Positions 8,123 through 16,131 of a stretch of 34,092 bases of DNA are shown here, one piece after another. Positions within the stretch are counted from its first letter, which is position 1; every line of letters starts with the position of its first letter. Under the pieces are notes generated by a model. It saw only the letters and a list, made by a program, of their open reading frames with translations, did no database searches and was not told where the DNA came from. The stretch is taken from the NCBI GenBank assembly GCA_017479085.1, contig JAFVCQ010000236.1:1-34092 (forward strand), read 5' to 3'. The stretch comes from Lachnospiraceae bacterium. GTDB taxonomy: Bacteria; Bacillota; Clostridia; Lachnospirales; Lachnospiraceae. The position numbers were made by a program, and so were the translations under genes.

Positions 8123-8526
8123 TTCAGGAAGACCGCAGACTATGGAAGCTCTTATTATTTACGATTCCTACCTTTGGCATTTACAATATCTATTTTTGGT
8201 ACAAATTTACATCGGATCTCAATGAGATCAACACGGTGGATAAGCGCATCAAGAATTACATCCTTGTATTATGTCTTTCCATATTTACGCTCGGAATCTA
8301 CCGCTGGGTATGGTTTTTTTATCTGGCCGACCGGCTGCAGGTTACGGGAGAGCATATGGGTATGCGGATCAAACCCGGTCCCGGCATCACCCTGAGCTGG
8401 CGGCTGTTTGGTTCCTTCCTTCTGATCGGACCGCTGGTTTCCGATTATTTTGTGATTCGGAATATGAACCGGCTTGCCACAGAATACAACCACCAGCTCA
8501 AGAAAAATACGAAGGTCATCCAATAG
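8119..8526 (+). CDS. DUF4234-like small membrane protein
   Basis: A 135-aa protein with about three hydrophobic segments: residues 8-30 (LLLFTIPTFGIYNIYFWYKF), 46-70 (YILVLCLSIFTLGIYRWVWFFYL) and 95-115. The repeated T(F/L)GIY-(N/R)-x-(Y/V)-WF pattern is typical of DUF4234 proteins, whose function is unknown. Its ATG overlaps the pncB TGA (ATGA), with GGGGG eight to nine bases upstream, so it is translationally coupled to pncB. Whether it has anything to do with NAD salvage or nicotinate uptake is not shown; three segments are few for a transporter. It converges on asnB with nine bases between stops and no terminator hairpin. Confidence 0.78.
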   Translation: MIQEDRRLWKLLLFTIPTFGIYNIYFWYKFTSDLNEINTVDKRIKNYILVLCLSIFTLGIYRWVWFFYLADRLQVTGEHMGMRIKPGPGITLSWRLFGSFLLIGPLVSDYFVIRNMNRLATEYNHQLKKNTKVIQ

Positions 8527-8535
8527 CGCGGATTC

Positions 8536-10386
8536 CTACACCAACTCAATCCGGTATTTTCCCAGCCAGTAATTGATCTGCAGCATATAGGCCAGCAGCT
8601 GCGGCCCCGCCATCAACTGTCCGTAAAATGGTCTGCCATAGTCCGTCGGACTCTCCATAAAGGTCTCCACCTTCTTCCGGTCCACGAGCGTACAGATCGG
8701 CGCATTGCCATCCTCCAGCAGCTTCTTCATCTCTCTCCGAAGCAGAGCCTCATATGCCGGATCATAGGTCTTCGGATACGGACTTTTTCTCCGGTAGAGT
8801 ACCTCCTCCGGCAGATCCTCCTCTCCCGCCGCCCGCAGAAGTCCCTTTACGATTCCGTTGTGACACTTCATCTCCCACGGTACATTCCATACATACTCGA
8901 TGATCTCATGATCCGCCAACGGCACTCTTGCCTCCAAACCACTGTACATACTGGTACGATCCATGCGGTCTAACAGAGTCTGCATGAACCATTTGAGATT
9001 CAGATAGGCGATCTCACGCCTCCTCTTCTCCTCCGGATCCTCTCCGTGCAGAACCGGTGTCTCCTTCACCGTTTTCTCATAGGCTGCTCTGGCATATTCC
9101 TCAAGCGGAAGCTCATGTATCACATCATCCTTTAACAGCATGGTACGCGGTGTAAAGTCCATTGACCACGGAAAACAATCCGCCTCAAAGCACTCCTTTT
9201 TATGAAACCACGGATAGCCTCCGAAGATCTCATCCGCACATTCCCCTGTCAGTGTCACCTTGTTATGCTTTGCGACCTTCCTGCAGAAATACAGCATGGA
9301 GGATTCCACATCTGCCATACACGGCAGATCCCTTGCGTCCACTGCATCAAACAAATAGTCATAGAGATCTGTGTAATTACACTCCAGAAAATGATGCTCT
9401 GTCCCCGCATAGGCAACCATTTTTTCCACCCACGGGCGATCCTGGGTCGGCTGGAACGCATTCGCCTTGAAGTTCACATCATTATCCACAAAATCAAACG
9501 AGTACGTATCCAGCTTCTTTCCCTGCTTCTGTAATTCCCTGCTGCAGACTGCGGTCACAAAGCTGCTGTCCACTCCGCCGGACAAAAAGGTACAGATCGG
9601 CACATCCGACAGCATCTGACGCCGGATAGACCCTGTCACCAGCTCTCTCGTTCTCTCCACCGTAGCTTCAAAGTTCTCCTCATGCGGCCTGCTCTCCAAC
9701 TGCCAGTAACACTGCTCCCGTATGGCATTGCCTCCAACCTCCAGAAAATGTCCCGGCAACACCTCCTTTACATCCTTAAAGACACCCTTTCCATAGGTCT
9801 TTGCCGGTCCCAGTCCGAAGACCTCGCAAAGTCCCTCCTTATCCAGCTTCGGCGTGATGCCCGGATACCGGAACAATCCCTTAAGCTCCGAAGAAAATAC
9901 CAGCGTATTCTGATTCCATGTGTAAAATAACGGCTTGATCCCGGAGCGATCCCGGAACAGGAACAGCTTCTCCTTGCGTGCATCCCAAATTGCAAATGCG
10001 AAGATGCCATTTAACCTCTTCACAATATCCACCCCGTATGCCTGATAGCCCGCCAGAATCACCTCGGTATCACTGGTCGTCCGGAACCGGATTCCTTTCT
10101 CCTTCAGTTCCTTTCGAAGTTCCTTCATATTGTAGATCTCTCCATTATACACGATCGTACAGCTTCTCCCATCCCTTTGCCTCGTCATCGGCTGGTGTCC
10201 TGTGGACAGATCAATAATCGATAACCGCACATGAGACAGCCCACAATGCGAATCCAGATAGGTTCCATCCTCATCGGGTCCACGGTGCTTCTGCACCCGG
10301 TTCATATCCTCTAACACTTTCGTCCATTTATCGGGCGTGGCGCTGTAATTCATAGAAAAATTACTAAATCCTGCTATGCCACACAT
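8536..10386 (-). CDS. asnB: Asparagine synthetase (glutamine-hydrolysing)
   Basis: A 616-aa cytosolic enzyme that makes asparagine from aspartate, glutamine and ATP. The N-terminal class II glutaminase domain (2 to about 190) shows Cys2 in MCGIAGF, KHRGPDEDG, the RLSIIDLS arginine, NGEIYN and SDTEV. The C-terminal synthetase domain has the pyrophosphatase loop SGGVDSS at about 268-274 and the DEIFGGYPWF and LLDRMDRTSMYSGLEARVPL motifs of AsnB proteins. Length is normal for the B. subtilis AsnB/AsnO type. The start at 10386 has AAAGGA about eight bases upstream and is required by Cys2. It stands alone. No leader sequence typical of a T-box is visible in the short upstream region. Confidence 0.95.
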   Translation of the reverse strand: MCGIAGFSNFSMNYSATPDKWTKVLEDMNRVQKHRGPDEDGTYLDSHCGLSHVRLSIIDLSTGHQPMTRQRDGRSCTIVYNGEIYNMKELRKELKEKGIRFRTTSDTEVILAGYQAYGVDIVKRLNGIFAFAIWDARKEKLFLFRDRSGIKPLFYTWNQNTLVFSSELKGLFRYPGITPKLDKEGLCEVFGLGPAKTYGKGVFKDVKEVLPGHFLEVGGNAIREQCYWQLESRPHEENFEATVERTRELVTGSIRRQMLSDVPICTFLSGGVDSSFVTAVCSRELQKQGKKLDTYSFDFVDNDVNFKANAFQPTQDRPWVEKMVAYAGTEHHFLECNYTDLYDYLFDAVDARDLPCMADVESSMLYFCRKVAKHNKVTLTGECADEIFGGYPWFHKKECFEADCFPWSMDFTPRTMLLKDDVIHELPLEEYARAAYEKTVKETPVLHGEDPEEKRRREIAYLNLKWFMQTLLDRMDRTSMYSGLEARVPLADHEIIEYVWNVPWEMKCHNGIVKGLLRAAGEEDLPEEVLYRRKSPYPKTYDPAYEALLRREMKKLLEDGNAPICTLVDRKKVETFMESPTDYGRPFYGQLMAGPQLLAYMLQINYWLGKYRIELV

Positions 10387-10442
10387 TATGATATCCTTTC
10401 TTTTTTATTGGATTCCTGCCTGCGATTTCAACGGAATAAGAC

Positions 10443-10471
10443 TTTACACCATTTACAAAACCCTTTATAAT
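10443..10471 (+). promoter_or_regulatory. Near-consensus sigma-A promoter of the 59-aa gene
   Basis: TTTACA (10443-10448), 17-base spacer, TATAAT (10466-10471). The -10 is perfect and the -35 is five of six. It lies 31 bases before the ATG of the small plus-strand gene. Confidence 0.72.
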
Positions 10472-10502
10472 AGAATCATTCTAAATAAAAGGCGGTGAAA
10501 GG

Positions 10503-10682
10503 ATGGTTGAAGAGGTATCAGACAAAGAATTAATTACAGTAACGATTGACAAATACACAGATTTGCAGCGTATCAAAAAAGCCAATGGAGATTACGACAA
10601 CCCCGAAATGGATTATCAAATTAAGATAACCGTTGCAAAACTATCCTCTTTAGGGGTATCTATTGAAGATATCACCCTATAA
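10503..10682 (+). CDS. Unrecognised 59-aa acidic protein
   Basis: A short complete frame from ATG 10503 to TAA 10682, reading MVEEVSDKELITVTIDKY at the start and ending LSSLGVSIEDITL. A ribosome-binding-like AAGGCGGTG sits about five bases upstream, and a strong promoter precedes it. The predicted protein is soluble and acidic, with no cysteines, no signal peptide and no membrane helix. The family is not recognised. Codon use (TTA, ATT, ACA, GTA) is more AT-rich than in the neighbouring asnB and dpaAB, which may mean recent acquisition. It lies alone between asnB and the convergent dpaB. The evidence for a real gene is the promoter, spacing and intact frame, not homology. Confidence 0.6.
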   Translation: MVEEVSDKELITVTIDKYTDLQRIKKANGDYDNPEMDYQIKITVAKLSSLGVSIEDITL

Positions 10683-10709
10683 GCATACAATAACCATGAA
10701 TCTGAATGC

Positions 10710-10740
10710 CAAGGTGTAATGTCCGGGACTTTACACCTTG
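10710..10740. terminator. Hairpin between convergent genes
   Basis: Perfect 10-bp arms (CAAGGTGTAA at 10710-10719, TTACACCTTG at 10731-10740). The loop itself can pair GTC with GAC after one T-T mismatch, giving a long stem. There is no U-tract on either side, so it is a strong hairpin that may act as an mRNA 3' end or attenuator between the 59-aa gene and dpaB, not a textbook terminator. Confidence 0.45.
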
Positions 10741-10758
10741 TGCTCTCATGAAGTTCTC

Positions 10759-11343
10759 TCAGAACGATTCCATGATTGGCTGGTACTGTTCGCCCTCCAA
10801 TGCCAGTTCCAGTGTCGGAATCAGTTTCTCTGTATGAGCGATCAGCGAGTTGTGCTTCTTCACCGGATTATCCTGCCCGAACGGAACAAAATATATATTC
10901 TTTGCATTCAGCAGCAATCCGATATTTTTCATGTTCATCCCCAGTGCATCATTGGTGGATATGGAGATGACTAACGGTTTGTCATTGCGAAGATGCGCCT
11001 TTGCCGCCATCAGCACCGGAGTATCCGTGATCCCATTTGCCAGCTTTGCACAGGTATTGCCGGTACATGGAAATATGACCAGAATATCCAGATAGGACTT
11101 CGGCCCGATCGGTTCGGCACCCTCGATCGTCTGGATCGGTTTCCGCCCTGTAATCTCCTCCGCCTTTTTCAAGAATTCCTCCGGTACTCCAAACCGGCTG
11201 CTGATCTGCTGGGATGCATTGGAGAAAATCGTATACACATCTGCCCCCGCTGCCACCAGCTTCTCCAGCTCCACAAAGATTTTATCAAAGGTACAAAATG
11301 AACCGGTCAGCGCAATGCCAACCTTCTTTCCCTTTACCTCCAT
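10759..11343 (-). CDS. dpaB: Dipicolinate synthase subunit B
   Basis: A 194-aa flavoprotein-like subunit (SpoVFB). The N-terminus KVGIALTGSFCTFDK and the following VYTIFSNAS are typical of the flavodoxin-like HFCD family, and IFPCTGNTCAKLANGITD is the conserved cofactor region. With DpaA it converts the lysine-pathway intermediate dihydroxy-tetrahydrodipicolinate into dipicolinic acid in the mother cell; dipicolinate then fills the spore core as its calcium chelate. It lies 26 bases downstream of dpaA and is expressed with it. Length and order (A then B) match the B. subtilis spoVF operon. A hairpin follows at 10710-10740. Confidence 0.93.
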   Translation of the reverse strand: MEVKGKKVGIALTGSFCTFDKIFVELEKLVAAGADVYTIFSNASQQISSRFGVPEEFLKKAEEITGRKPIQTIEGAEPIGPKSYLDILVIFPCTGNTCAKLANGITDTPVLMAAKAHLRNDKPLVISISTNDALGMNMKNIGLLLNAKNIYFVPFGQDNPVKKHNSLIAHTEKLIPTLELALEGEQYQPIMESF

Positions 11344-11369
11344 TTTTTACTCCCTTCTGTCAGACCTTA

Positions 11370-12236
11370 TTATACATTCAACCTTTCGATTACATAATCC
11401 ACCAGTCCCTTTGCAGATATCTTCGGTGCATACTTCCCCGGCAGTCCGAGACAGTGCAGGGCATGAATTCCGAGTTCCTTTGCCGCCACATAATCCACTC
11501 CCCCCGGAACCGATGCAATATCAATGACCAGCACATCCCGCCGCATCCGTTTTAACATATTTTTACGCAGCAATACAGCCGGAACCGTATTATAGATATA
11601 TTCGTATGACTGAATTTTGTCCTCCAGATCCTTTAACAAAAGGGTATCCATTCCAAGTGCATTGGCACCGGCAAGCTCCACCTCACACCGGCTGCACACC
11701 GTCACCTTAGCTCCCATTCCCTTTAATTTTTCTGCCAGTACCCTGCCACACCGTCCATAGCCTAACACCAGACTGTGGCTTCCATGAATGTTGGTTTTCT
11801 GATGTACCAGTGCCTCTAAGATGGCTCCCTCCGCTGTTGCGATCGCATTAAAAACAGCAAGTGCCTCATCCTTCATAAAGTCATAACAGGAAATGTCCCG
11901 TTCCGCACACCACTCACTGAACTCCTCCGGTATCACACCTCCGAAAACCCGCTGTGACTTTGTCATACCATGGTACAATTTTTCCAGCTCCATTCCCTCC
12001 TTCTGCTGACCGGAACAAAGCCTGCCCTCCCTGATCAGCGGAATCCCGCCGATGATGCACTGTGACTGTTCCACGGCTTCCTCCAATGATTCCGCATACA
12101 GCCCCGTACACTCCTCCTCCAAAGCAATCGGCGCGGTTCCATAACAGATGACCCGGTATCCCTTCTGCAGCAGGTACGGCAGCATATAGGAAGTGCGTTC
12201 ATCTCCACCGACCAGTGCCATATCGTATTGTTCCAT
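11370..12236 (-). CDS. dpaA: Dipicolinate synthase subunit A
   Basis: A 288-aa dehydrogenase-like subunit (SpoVFA). The N-terminal domain begins YDMALVGGDERTSYM, characteristic of DpaA, and the C-terminal domain holds the dinucleotide-binding LVLGYGRCGRVLAEKLKGMGA (about 157-177), resembling adenosylhomocysteinase and D-hydroxyacid dehydrogenase folds. The ATG at 12236 has AGGAGA about eight bases upstream. A sigma-K promoter match lies at 12270-12296, in line with mother-cell, late-sporulation expression. The unlinked lysine genes (dapG, asd, dapA) that follow spoVF in Bacillus are absent here; dpaB is followed by unrelated sequence. Confidence 0.93.
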   Translation of the reverse strand: MEQYDMALVGGDERTSYMLPYLLQKGYRVICYGTAPIALEEECTGLYAESLEEAVEQSQCIIGGIPLIREGRLCSGQQKEGMELEKLYHGMTKSQRVFGGVIPEEFSEWCAERDISCYDFMKDEALAVFNAIATAEGAILEALVHQKTNIHGSHSLVLGYGRCGRVLAEKLKGMGAKVTVCSRCEVELAGANALGMDTLLLKDLEDKIQSYEYIYNTVPAVLLRKNMLKRMRRDVLVIDIASVPGGVDYVAAKELGIHALHCLGLPGKYAPKISAKGLVDYVIERLNV

Positions 12237-12269
12237 TTTTATTTCTCCTGCGAAACCATTTCTCTATTC

Positions 12270-12296
12270 TAACATATGTCAGAAAAATAATTTTGT
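12270..12296 (-). promoter_or_regulatory. Sigma-K promoter of dpaAB
   Basis: Minus strand AC (12295-12296), 16-base spacer, then CATATGTTA (12270-12278). This matches the sigma-K consensus AC-N16/17-CATANNNTA at every defined position. Transcription would start near 12262, about 26 bases before the dpaA ATG. Confidence 0.8.
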
Positions 12297-12314
12297 GTAT
12301 AAAACAGAGCACAC

Positions 12315-12354
12315 AAAAAAGAGAGGACACCGCCACTAAGCGCCTCTCTTTTTT
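12315..12354 (-). terminator. Rho-independent terminator after pullulanase (bidirectional)
   Basis: Perfect 12-bp arms AAAAAAGAGAGG (12315-12326) and CCTCTCTTTTTT (12343-12354) around a 16-base loop. The stem ends in an A/T run, so it reads as a terminator in both directions. It follows the pulA stop by 65 bases and insulates the dpaA promoter from it. Confidence 0.85.
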
Positions 12355-12419
12355 ACGGGTATCGCCCCATGTGATTCCGCTAAGCCATACCCGACAGCTA
12401 TTTACCCTTTACCTTATCC

Positions 12420-14495
12420 TTATTCTGCTGCAACCAGTACAAGCGCTGTCTGTGCCGGTACGGTAATCGTTGAGCCCTCGTAGGAAACACCGGCGATCGG
12501 CTGTGCGCCCGCCTGTTCCTGATTCACGACACAGTCCCATCTCTCAGGCAGCTCCACGCCCTCCACCGTCCGGAGTGTCACCTTTTTTTCCTCCCGGTTG
12601 CCATTGAGGAGAACTGCGACCATATCCCATGTCTCTCCCGGACTGGCAATCGTATAGGCGATCAGATTCTCCTCCGCCAGCCCGGAAAACGTCATGTTCG
12701 CAATCGTTGTCATGTCTGTTGCCCGCAAAGGCGCATAGGCTTTACGAAATGCGATCAGCCCCCTGTAATAGGCATTGAGATCTGCAAACACCTCTCTGCG
12801 CGACCAGTTGATCTGATTCCATTCTCTTCCATTTGCATATGTCAGCGCAGTGTTGTAGCTGTTATCATCTCCTCCTTTCGATCGCGCAAATTCTTCTCCC
12901 GCCTGAAGGAACACCTTTCCCTGCGCAGTCAGGTAGGCGGCCGCCGCAAGCCGGTTCATCCGGACAAGCTCTTCCTGTCTTTCATAATACACCGAATCAC
13001 CCAGAGGCGTTCCCATTCCCCCATCTCGCTGTACCGTTATATTTCCAACGGAAATGACCAGTTTATCATACAGGCACAAATTGTCGTGGCAGGACACATA
13101 GGTTGTCGTCTGAACCGGTGCCTTTGACCACGGATTCGAATACGCCGGATTGGCATTTCCCTGAATACCCGCCATCAGCTTCTCATCTGTCATAGCGGCC
13201 TCCTCCAACGGCTGGGGCTGCCCATTGCCTCCCTGCACAAAGGCTGTTGCCTTATCATAGAACACATGCCCCTTGACGGCATCCCGTATCCCGTCATTAA
13301 AAGCGCCAATTCCGGAATCCAGATATCTCACATTGGACTGGACTGCCATTTGAATTCCTGCCGGCTGGTGTGTCTCTCCGGCTGCCCAAGGCTCTCCATA
13401 CATCAGCAGTCTCTCCCCACCCTCCAGACGATTCAGCGCAGCCCGGATCTGATTCATCGTTTCTATGTCATGGCATCCCATCAGATCAAACCGGAATCCA
13501 TCTATATGATATTCCTCCGCCCAGTAGAGCACCGAATCGATCATATACCGGCGAAACATTCCTCTCTCGCTGGCTGTCTCATTGCCACAGGCAGTTCCCG
13601 ATCCAAAGAACGCACCGTCTGAATCCTGACGGAAATAATAGCCCGGTACCGTAAGGTGAAACGGCGAAGTCGCCGCATCGGATACATGGTTAAAGACCAC
13701 ATCCATGATCACCCCGATTCCCGCCTCGTGCAATGCCTGTACCATCTGCTTGAATTCCCGTATCCGGACTGTACCATCATACGGATCCGATGCATACTGT
13801 CCCTCCGGCACATTGTAATTGAGCGGCTCATATCCCCAGTTATATGCATCACTCGTCTCATCGTTTAACTGATCCGCTACCGGCAAGAGCTGCACATAGT
13901 TGACACCCAGCTCCTTCAGGTAATCCACACCTGTCGTATATCCGGTTCCTGCCACCCTGGTTCCCTTCTCTGTAAAGGCAAGATACCGCCCTCTGTTTGC
14001 CTCCGAAAAACCTGCCCCCGGATCGCTGGAAAAATCCTTCACATGCACCTCCCAGACAACCGCATCCGTTGCCTGCTCCACACACACATGCGTATCCTGT
14101 TCCCATCCCTCCGGATTCGTTGCCTCCAGATTCACAACCATGCCCCTGCCGCCACTGACACCTGCCGCTTTGGCATATATATCACTCGTTTCGTTTGTCT
14201 GTCCCTCTACCGTAACCGAGTACGTATAATAGGTTCCGTGCAGATCCCCACTCACGGTTCCCGTCCAGACACCATTCGTCCACTTTCCGTTATCATCCAA
14301 ATCCCTATCCAGCTCAATCATTTCAAGGAGTGCATCCCCCTCCTCTCCACTGCTTCCCTTTGCATACCGGTTAAGAACCACCCTCTCTGCACCAGGTGTC
14401 CATACCCGGAACACCGTCTTCTCTGGAGAGTACAATGCCCCCAGCTCCAGATCTGTATCATATGCTCCTGAAATAATTGAATTCATATCTGCCAA
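12420..14495 (-). CDS. pulA: Type I pullulanase (GH13, intracellular)
   Basis: About 691 aa. An N-terminal CBM48-like sandwich (GALYSPEKTVFRVWTPGAE) is followed by the GH13 barrel. The type I pullulanase signature YNWGYEPLNYNVPEGQY is present, with VIMDVVFNH (region I), GFRFDLMG (nucleophile Asp), LLMYGEPWA (acid/base Glu) and YVSCHDN (transition-state Asp). It cleaves alpha-1,6 branch points of glycogen, pullulan or limit dextrins. There is no signal peptide, so it is cytosolic. Start choice is unusual: AAGGAGG (14504-14510) is only two bases from the ATG at 14501 but eight from a TTG at 14495, so TTG is preferred; a further ATG lies at 14486. A strong terminator follows. Confidence 0.92.
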   Translation of the reverse strand: MADMNSIISGAYDTDLELGALYSPEKTVFRVWTPGAERVVLNRYAKGSSGEEGDALLEMIELDRDLDDNGKWTNGVWTGTVSGDLHGTYYTYSVTVEGQTNETSDIYAKAAGVSGGRGMVVNLEATNPEGWEQDTHVCVEQATDAVVWEVHVKDFSSDPGAGFSEANRGRYLAFTEKGTRVAGTGYTTGVDYLKELGVNYVQLLPVADQLNDETSDAYNWGYEPLNYNVPEGQYASDPYDGTVRIREFKQMVQALHEAGIGVIMDVVFNHVSDAATSPFHLTVPGYYFRQDSDGAFFGSGTACGNETASERGMFRRYMIDSVLYWAEEYHIDGFRFDLMGCHDIETMNQIRAALNRLEGGERLLMYGEPWAAGETHQPAGIQMAVQSNVRYLDSGIGAFNDGIRDAVKGHVFYDKATAFVQGGNGQPQPLEEAAMTDEKLMAGIQGNANPAYSNPWSKAPVQTTTYVSCHDNLCLYDKLVISVGNITVQRDGGMGTPLGDSVYYERQEELVRMNRLAAAAYLTAQGKVFLQAGEEFARSKGGDDNSYNTALTYANGREWNQINWSRREVFADLNAYYRGLIAFRKAYAPLRATDMTTIANMTFSGLAEENLIAYTIASPGETWDMVAVLLNGNREEKKVTLRTVEGVELPERWDCVVNQEQAGAQPIAGVSYEGSTITVPAQTALVLVAAE

Positions 14496-14675
14496 CTTCA
14501 TTTCCTCCTTATTTATATGTATATAATATATCATCAACTTTATAACACAACGTCATTTAGAATTGTAAAGATATCAGTAGCTTTTTTTCTTCTTTCGTGT
14601 TAGAATAAACCCAGTACACATTACCAAAGATATTGACCGTATATATTCCCGCACCACGGATAGGAGGTATGGAAC

Positions 14676-15017
14676 ATGGGAAGAAACTTTATTGAGATCG
14701 ACGACATCCCAAAGGGGTATGAGAACAGGGTCAAGCAAAGCCTTCGTTTCAAAACCGGTAATTTTGTCTGGCGCTGCCGCTTTACCACTGCTCTGGATCC
14801 GTCTACCATTACATCAGATAATCTGTACGTTGAGAGTGAGACCGGCTATCGGCCCAAGACAAAGTTTACATATAATGATGCCAGTATGGAGATTGAACTC
14901 GAACCGTTAGAGCCCTATGCCCAGGACACGGACTATTACCTGCACATTACCACTCAGGTGAAGTCCCGTGGCGGACAGAATCTGAAGGAGCCGGTTCAGA
15001 TCAAGTTCCGTTTATAG
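14676..15017 (+). CDS. Single SbsA/Big_5 Ig-like domain protein
   Basis: A 113-aa protein, ATG with AGGAGG eight bases upstream. The order of strands fits one SbsA Ig-like (Big_5) domain: FTTALDPSTITSDNLYV, then KFTYNDASMEIELEPLEPYAQDTDYYLHIT and KSRGGQNLKEPVQIKF. Such domains normally occur as repeats in secreted or S-layer-anchored proteins. Here there is one domain, no signal peptide, no membrane segment and no wall anchor, so it would stay in the cytosol unless exported in another way. A terminator follows directly. It is a single-gene unit between pulA and the amidase; its role is unknown. Confidence 0.75.
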   Translation: MGRNFIEIDDIPKGYENRVKQSLRFKTGNFVWRCRFTTALDPSTITSDNLYVESETGYRPKTKFTYNDASMEIELEPLEPYAQDTDYYLHITTQVKSRGGQNLKEPVQIKFRL

Positions 15018-15026
15018 ATGCCGCCC

Positions 15027-15061
15027 TACAGCACAGGAGGATTTATTCTTCCTGTGCTGTA
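15027..15061 (+). terminator. Terminator of the Ig-like gene, overlapping the amidase 3' end
   Basis: A 12-bp perfect stem (15027-15038 with 15050-15061) and an 11-base loop, followed by TATTTTT on the plus strand. The stop codon of the convergent amidase gene (15043-15045) lies in the loop, so one arm codes for the last residues of that protein. The minus strand lacks a T-tract here. Confidence 0.8.
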
Positions 15062-15765
15062 TATTTTTCCCGATATTCCTCCACAAATCCCTTAAATACT
15101 TCCCATCTGTCCTCATGCTCCACAAAATACTTCGGACAATTTTTCCCAGTCACATCATAGTGCCGGATCAAATGATCCATATCCATATGATAATAATTCA
15201 TTAGCTTAGCCACCAGATATACACAGTTATTGTAGGTGGCATCCTTAAAATTCCCGGTTTCATCCGGATGGCACAACTCAATCGAGATACAGATCTCATT
15301 GAGCTGATTCGAACAATACGCCATCTCATTGCAGGGAACACACTGGATGATCTCACCCTCTAACCCGATCACAAACTGCGCACTGGCAAAGGTCTCCCCT
15401 GTATCCTTGAGATTCTCAAAATAATTGCGGTTCTGCTCTGCCGTAGACCCCGGATTGGCCGTATAGTGAATCACAATATACTGCGGATTCGTTGTCAGGG
15501 ATAATCCCGGTCTTGAAAACCGGTTCACAGTCAGAAATTCCTCCCGAATCGGAAGCTCCGGAAACATCTCTGCCACCCCTGACAGCGGTGGAACCGCAAT
15601 CATCTCCTCTTCTTCCTCCCCCTCGTCTGTTGTCTGCTTAAGCTGTAAATAAAAATGCCGCAGCGACAGTACCAATGCCAATCCAACCACCACACAACAC
15701 ACTGCAAACAATACGATCCCGAGCCTTTGTTTTCTCTTGTCAGTTTTCCTTTTCTCTTTTGTCAT
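15043..15765 (-). CDS. Membrane-anchored N-acetylmuramoyl-L-alanine amidase (Amidase_2)
   Basis: A 240-aa protein: basic cytosolic head, one membrane helix or uncleaved signal at about 14-36 (GIVLFAVCCVVVGLALVLSL), an acidic linker (DEGEEEEE), then an Amidase_2/PGRP domain. Zinc-site motifs are QYIVIHYTAN (first His) and LIRHYDVTGKNCP (second His and Cys); SIELCH and EMAYCSN line the cleft. The family cuts the amide between N-acetylmuramate and L-alanine in peptidoglycan, here outside the membrane. ATG 15765 with GGAG about six bases upstream is chosen over 15777. It overlaps the GIY-YIG gene by 26 bases and is last in the aspS operon. Confidence 0.85.
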   Translation of the reverse strand: MTKEKRKTDKRKQRLGIVLFAVCCVVVGLALVLSLRHFYLQLKQTTDEGEEEEEMIAVPPLSGVAEMFPELPIREEFLTVNRFSRPGLSLTTNPQYIVIHYTANPGSTAEQNRNYFENLKDTGETFASAQFVIGLEGEIIQCVPCNEMAYCSNQLNEICISIELCHPDETGNFKDATYNNCVYLVAKLMNYYHMDMDHLIRHYDVTGKNCPKYFVEHEDRWEVFKGFVEEYREKYTAQEE

Positions 15766-16123
15766 CGTTATCTCCATTCATGACATACACTCTGTCATTG
15801 ATACGTCTGCATGCGGCTCTGATCTCCTCGCCACATTCCGCAATCAGGCGAAGCTTCTCCTGCCGGCTCAATTGCTTGATGGCATACTCCCTGCGCATGG
15901 CCGCCTGTCTGGCAGCATGACACTCATAATATACCAGCCTGACCGGAAGACGCGACCTCGTATACTTAGCCCCCCTGCCCGCATTGTGGCAGCGCAGCCG
16001 CTCCTCCAAACGATTCGTCCAGCCGGTGTAAAGGGTTCCGTCCCTGCATTGCACAATGTAAGTATACGCAGTCGGCTTCTCTGTCTGCACGGGGCTGTCG
16101 CAGACTATTCCATCCTTTTCCAC
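15740..16123 (-). CDS. GIY-YIG domain protein, UPF0213/YhbQ-like
   Basis: A 127-aa protein. The GIY-YIG core is AYTYIVQCRDGTLYTGWTN (catalytic Tyr pair and Arg in LEERLRCHNAGRGAKYTR), followed by RLPVRLVYYECHAARQAAMRREYAIKQLSR, typical of the UPF0213 family. These small stand-alone proteins are related to nuclease domains; their roles are poorly known. It starts at GTG 16123, eight bases after the aspS stop, with AGGAG about eleven bases upstream inside the aspS end. The roughly 17 residues before the domain and the charged tail (NDDKREKEN) are not conserved features. It is part of an aspS-GIY-YIG-amidase transcript. Confidence 0.88.
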   Translation of the reverse strand: MEKDGIVCDSPVQTEKPTAYTYIVQCRDGTLYTGWTNRLEERLRCHNAGRGAKYTRSRLPVRLVYYECHAARQAAMRREYAIKQLSRQEKLRLIAECGEEIRAACRRINDRVYVMNGDNDDKREKEN

Positions 16124-16131
16124 GATGTTCT

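Noticed and set aside
3814..12377. The 14-mer CCCATGTGATTCCG occurs at 3814-3827 and 12364-12377, both after minus-strand genes.
   Set aside because: A few shared 14-mers are expected by chance in a 34-kb window, and the flanks do not extend the match.
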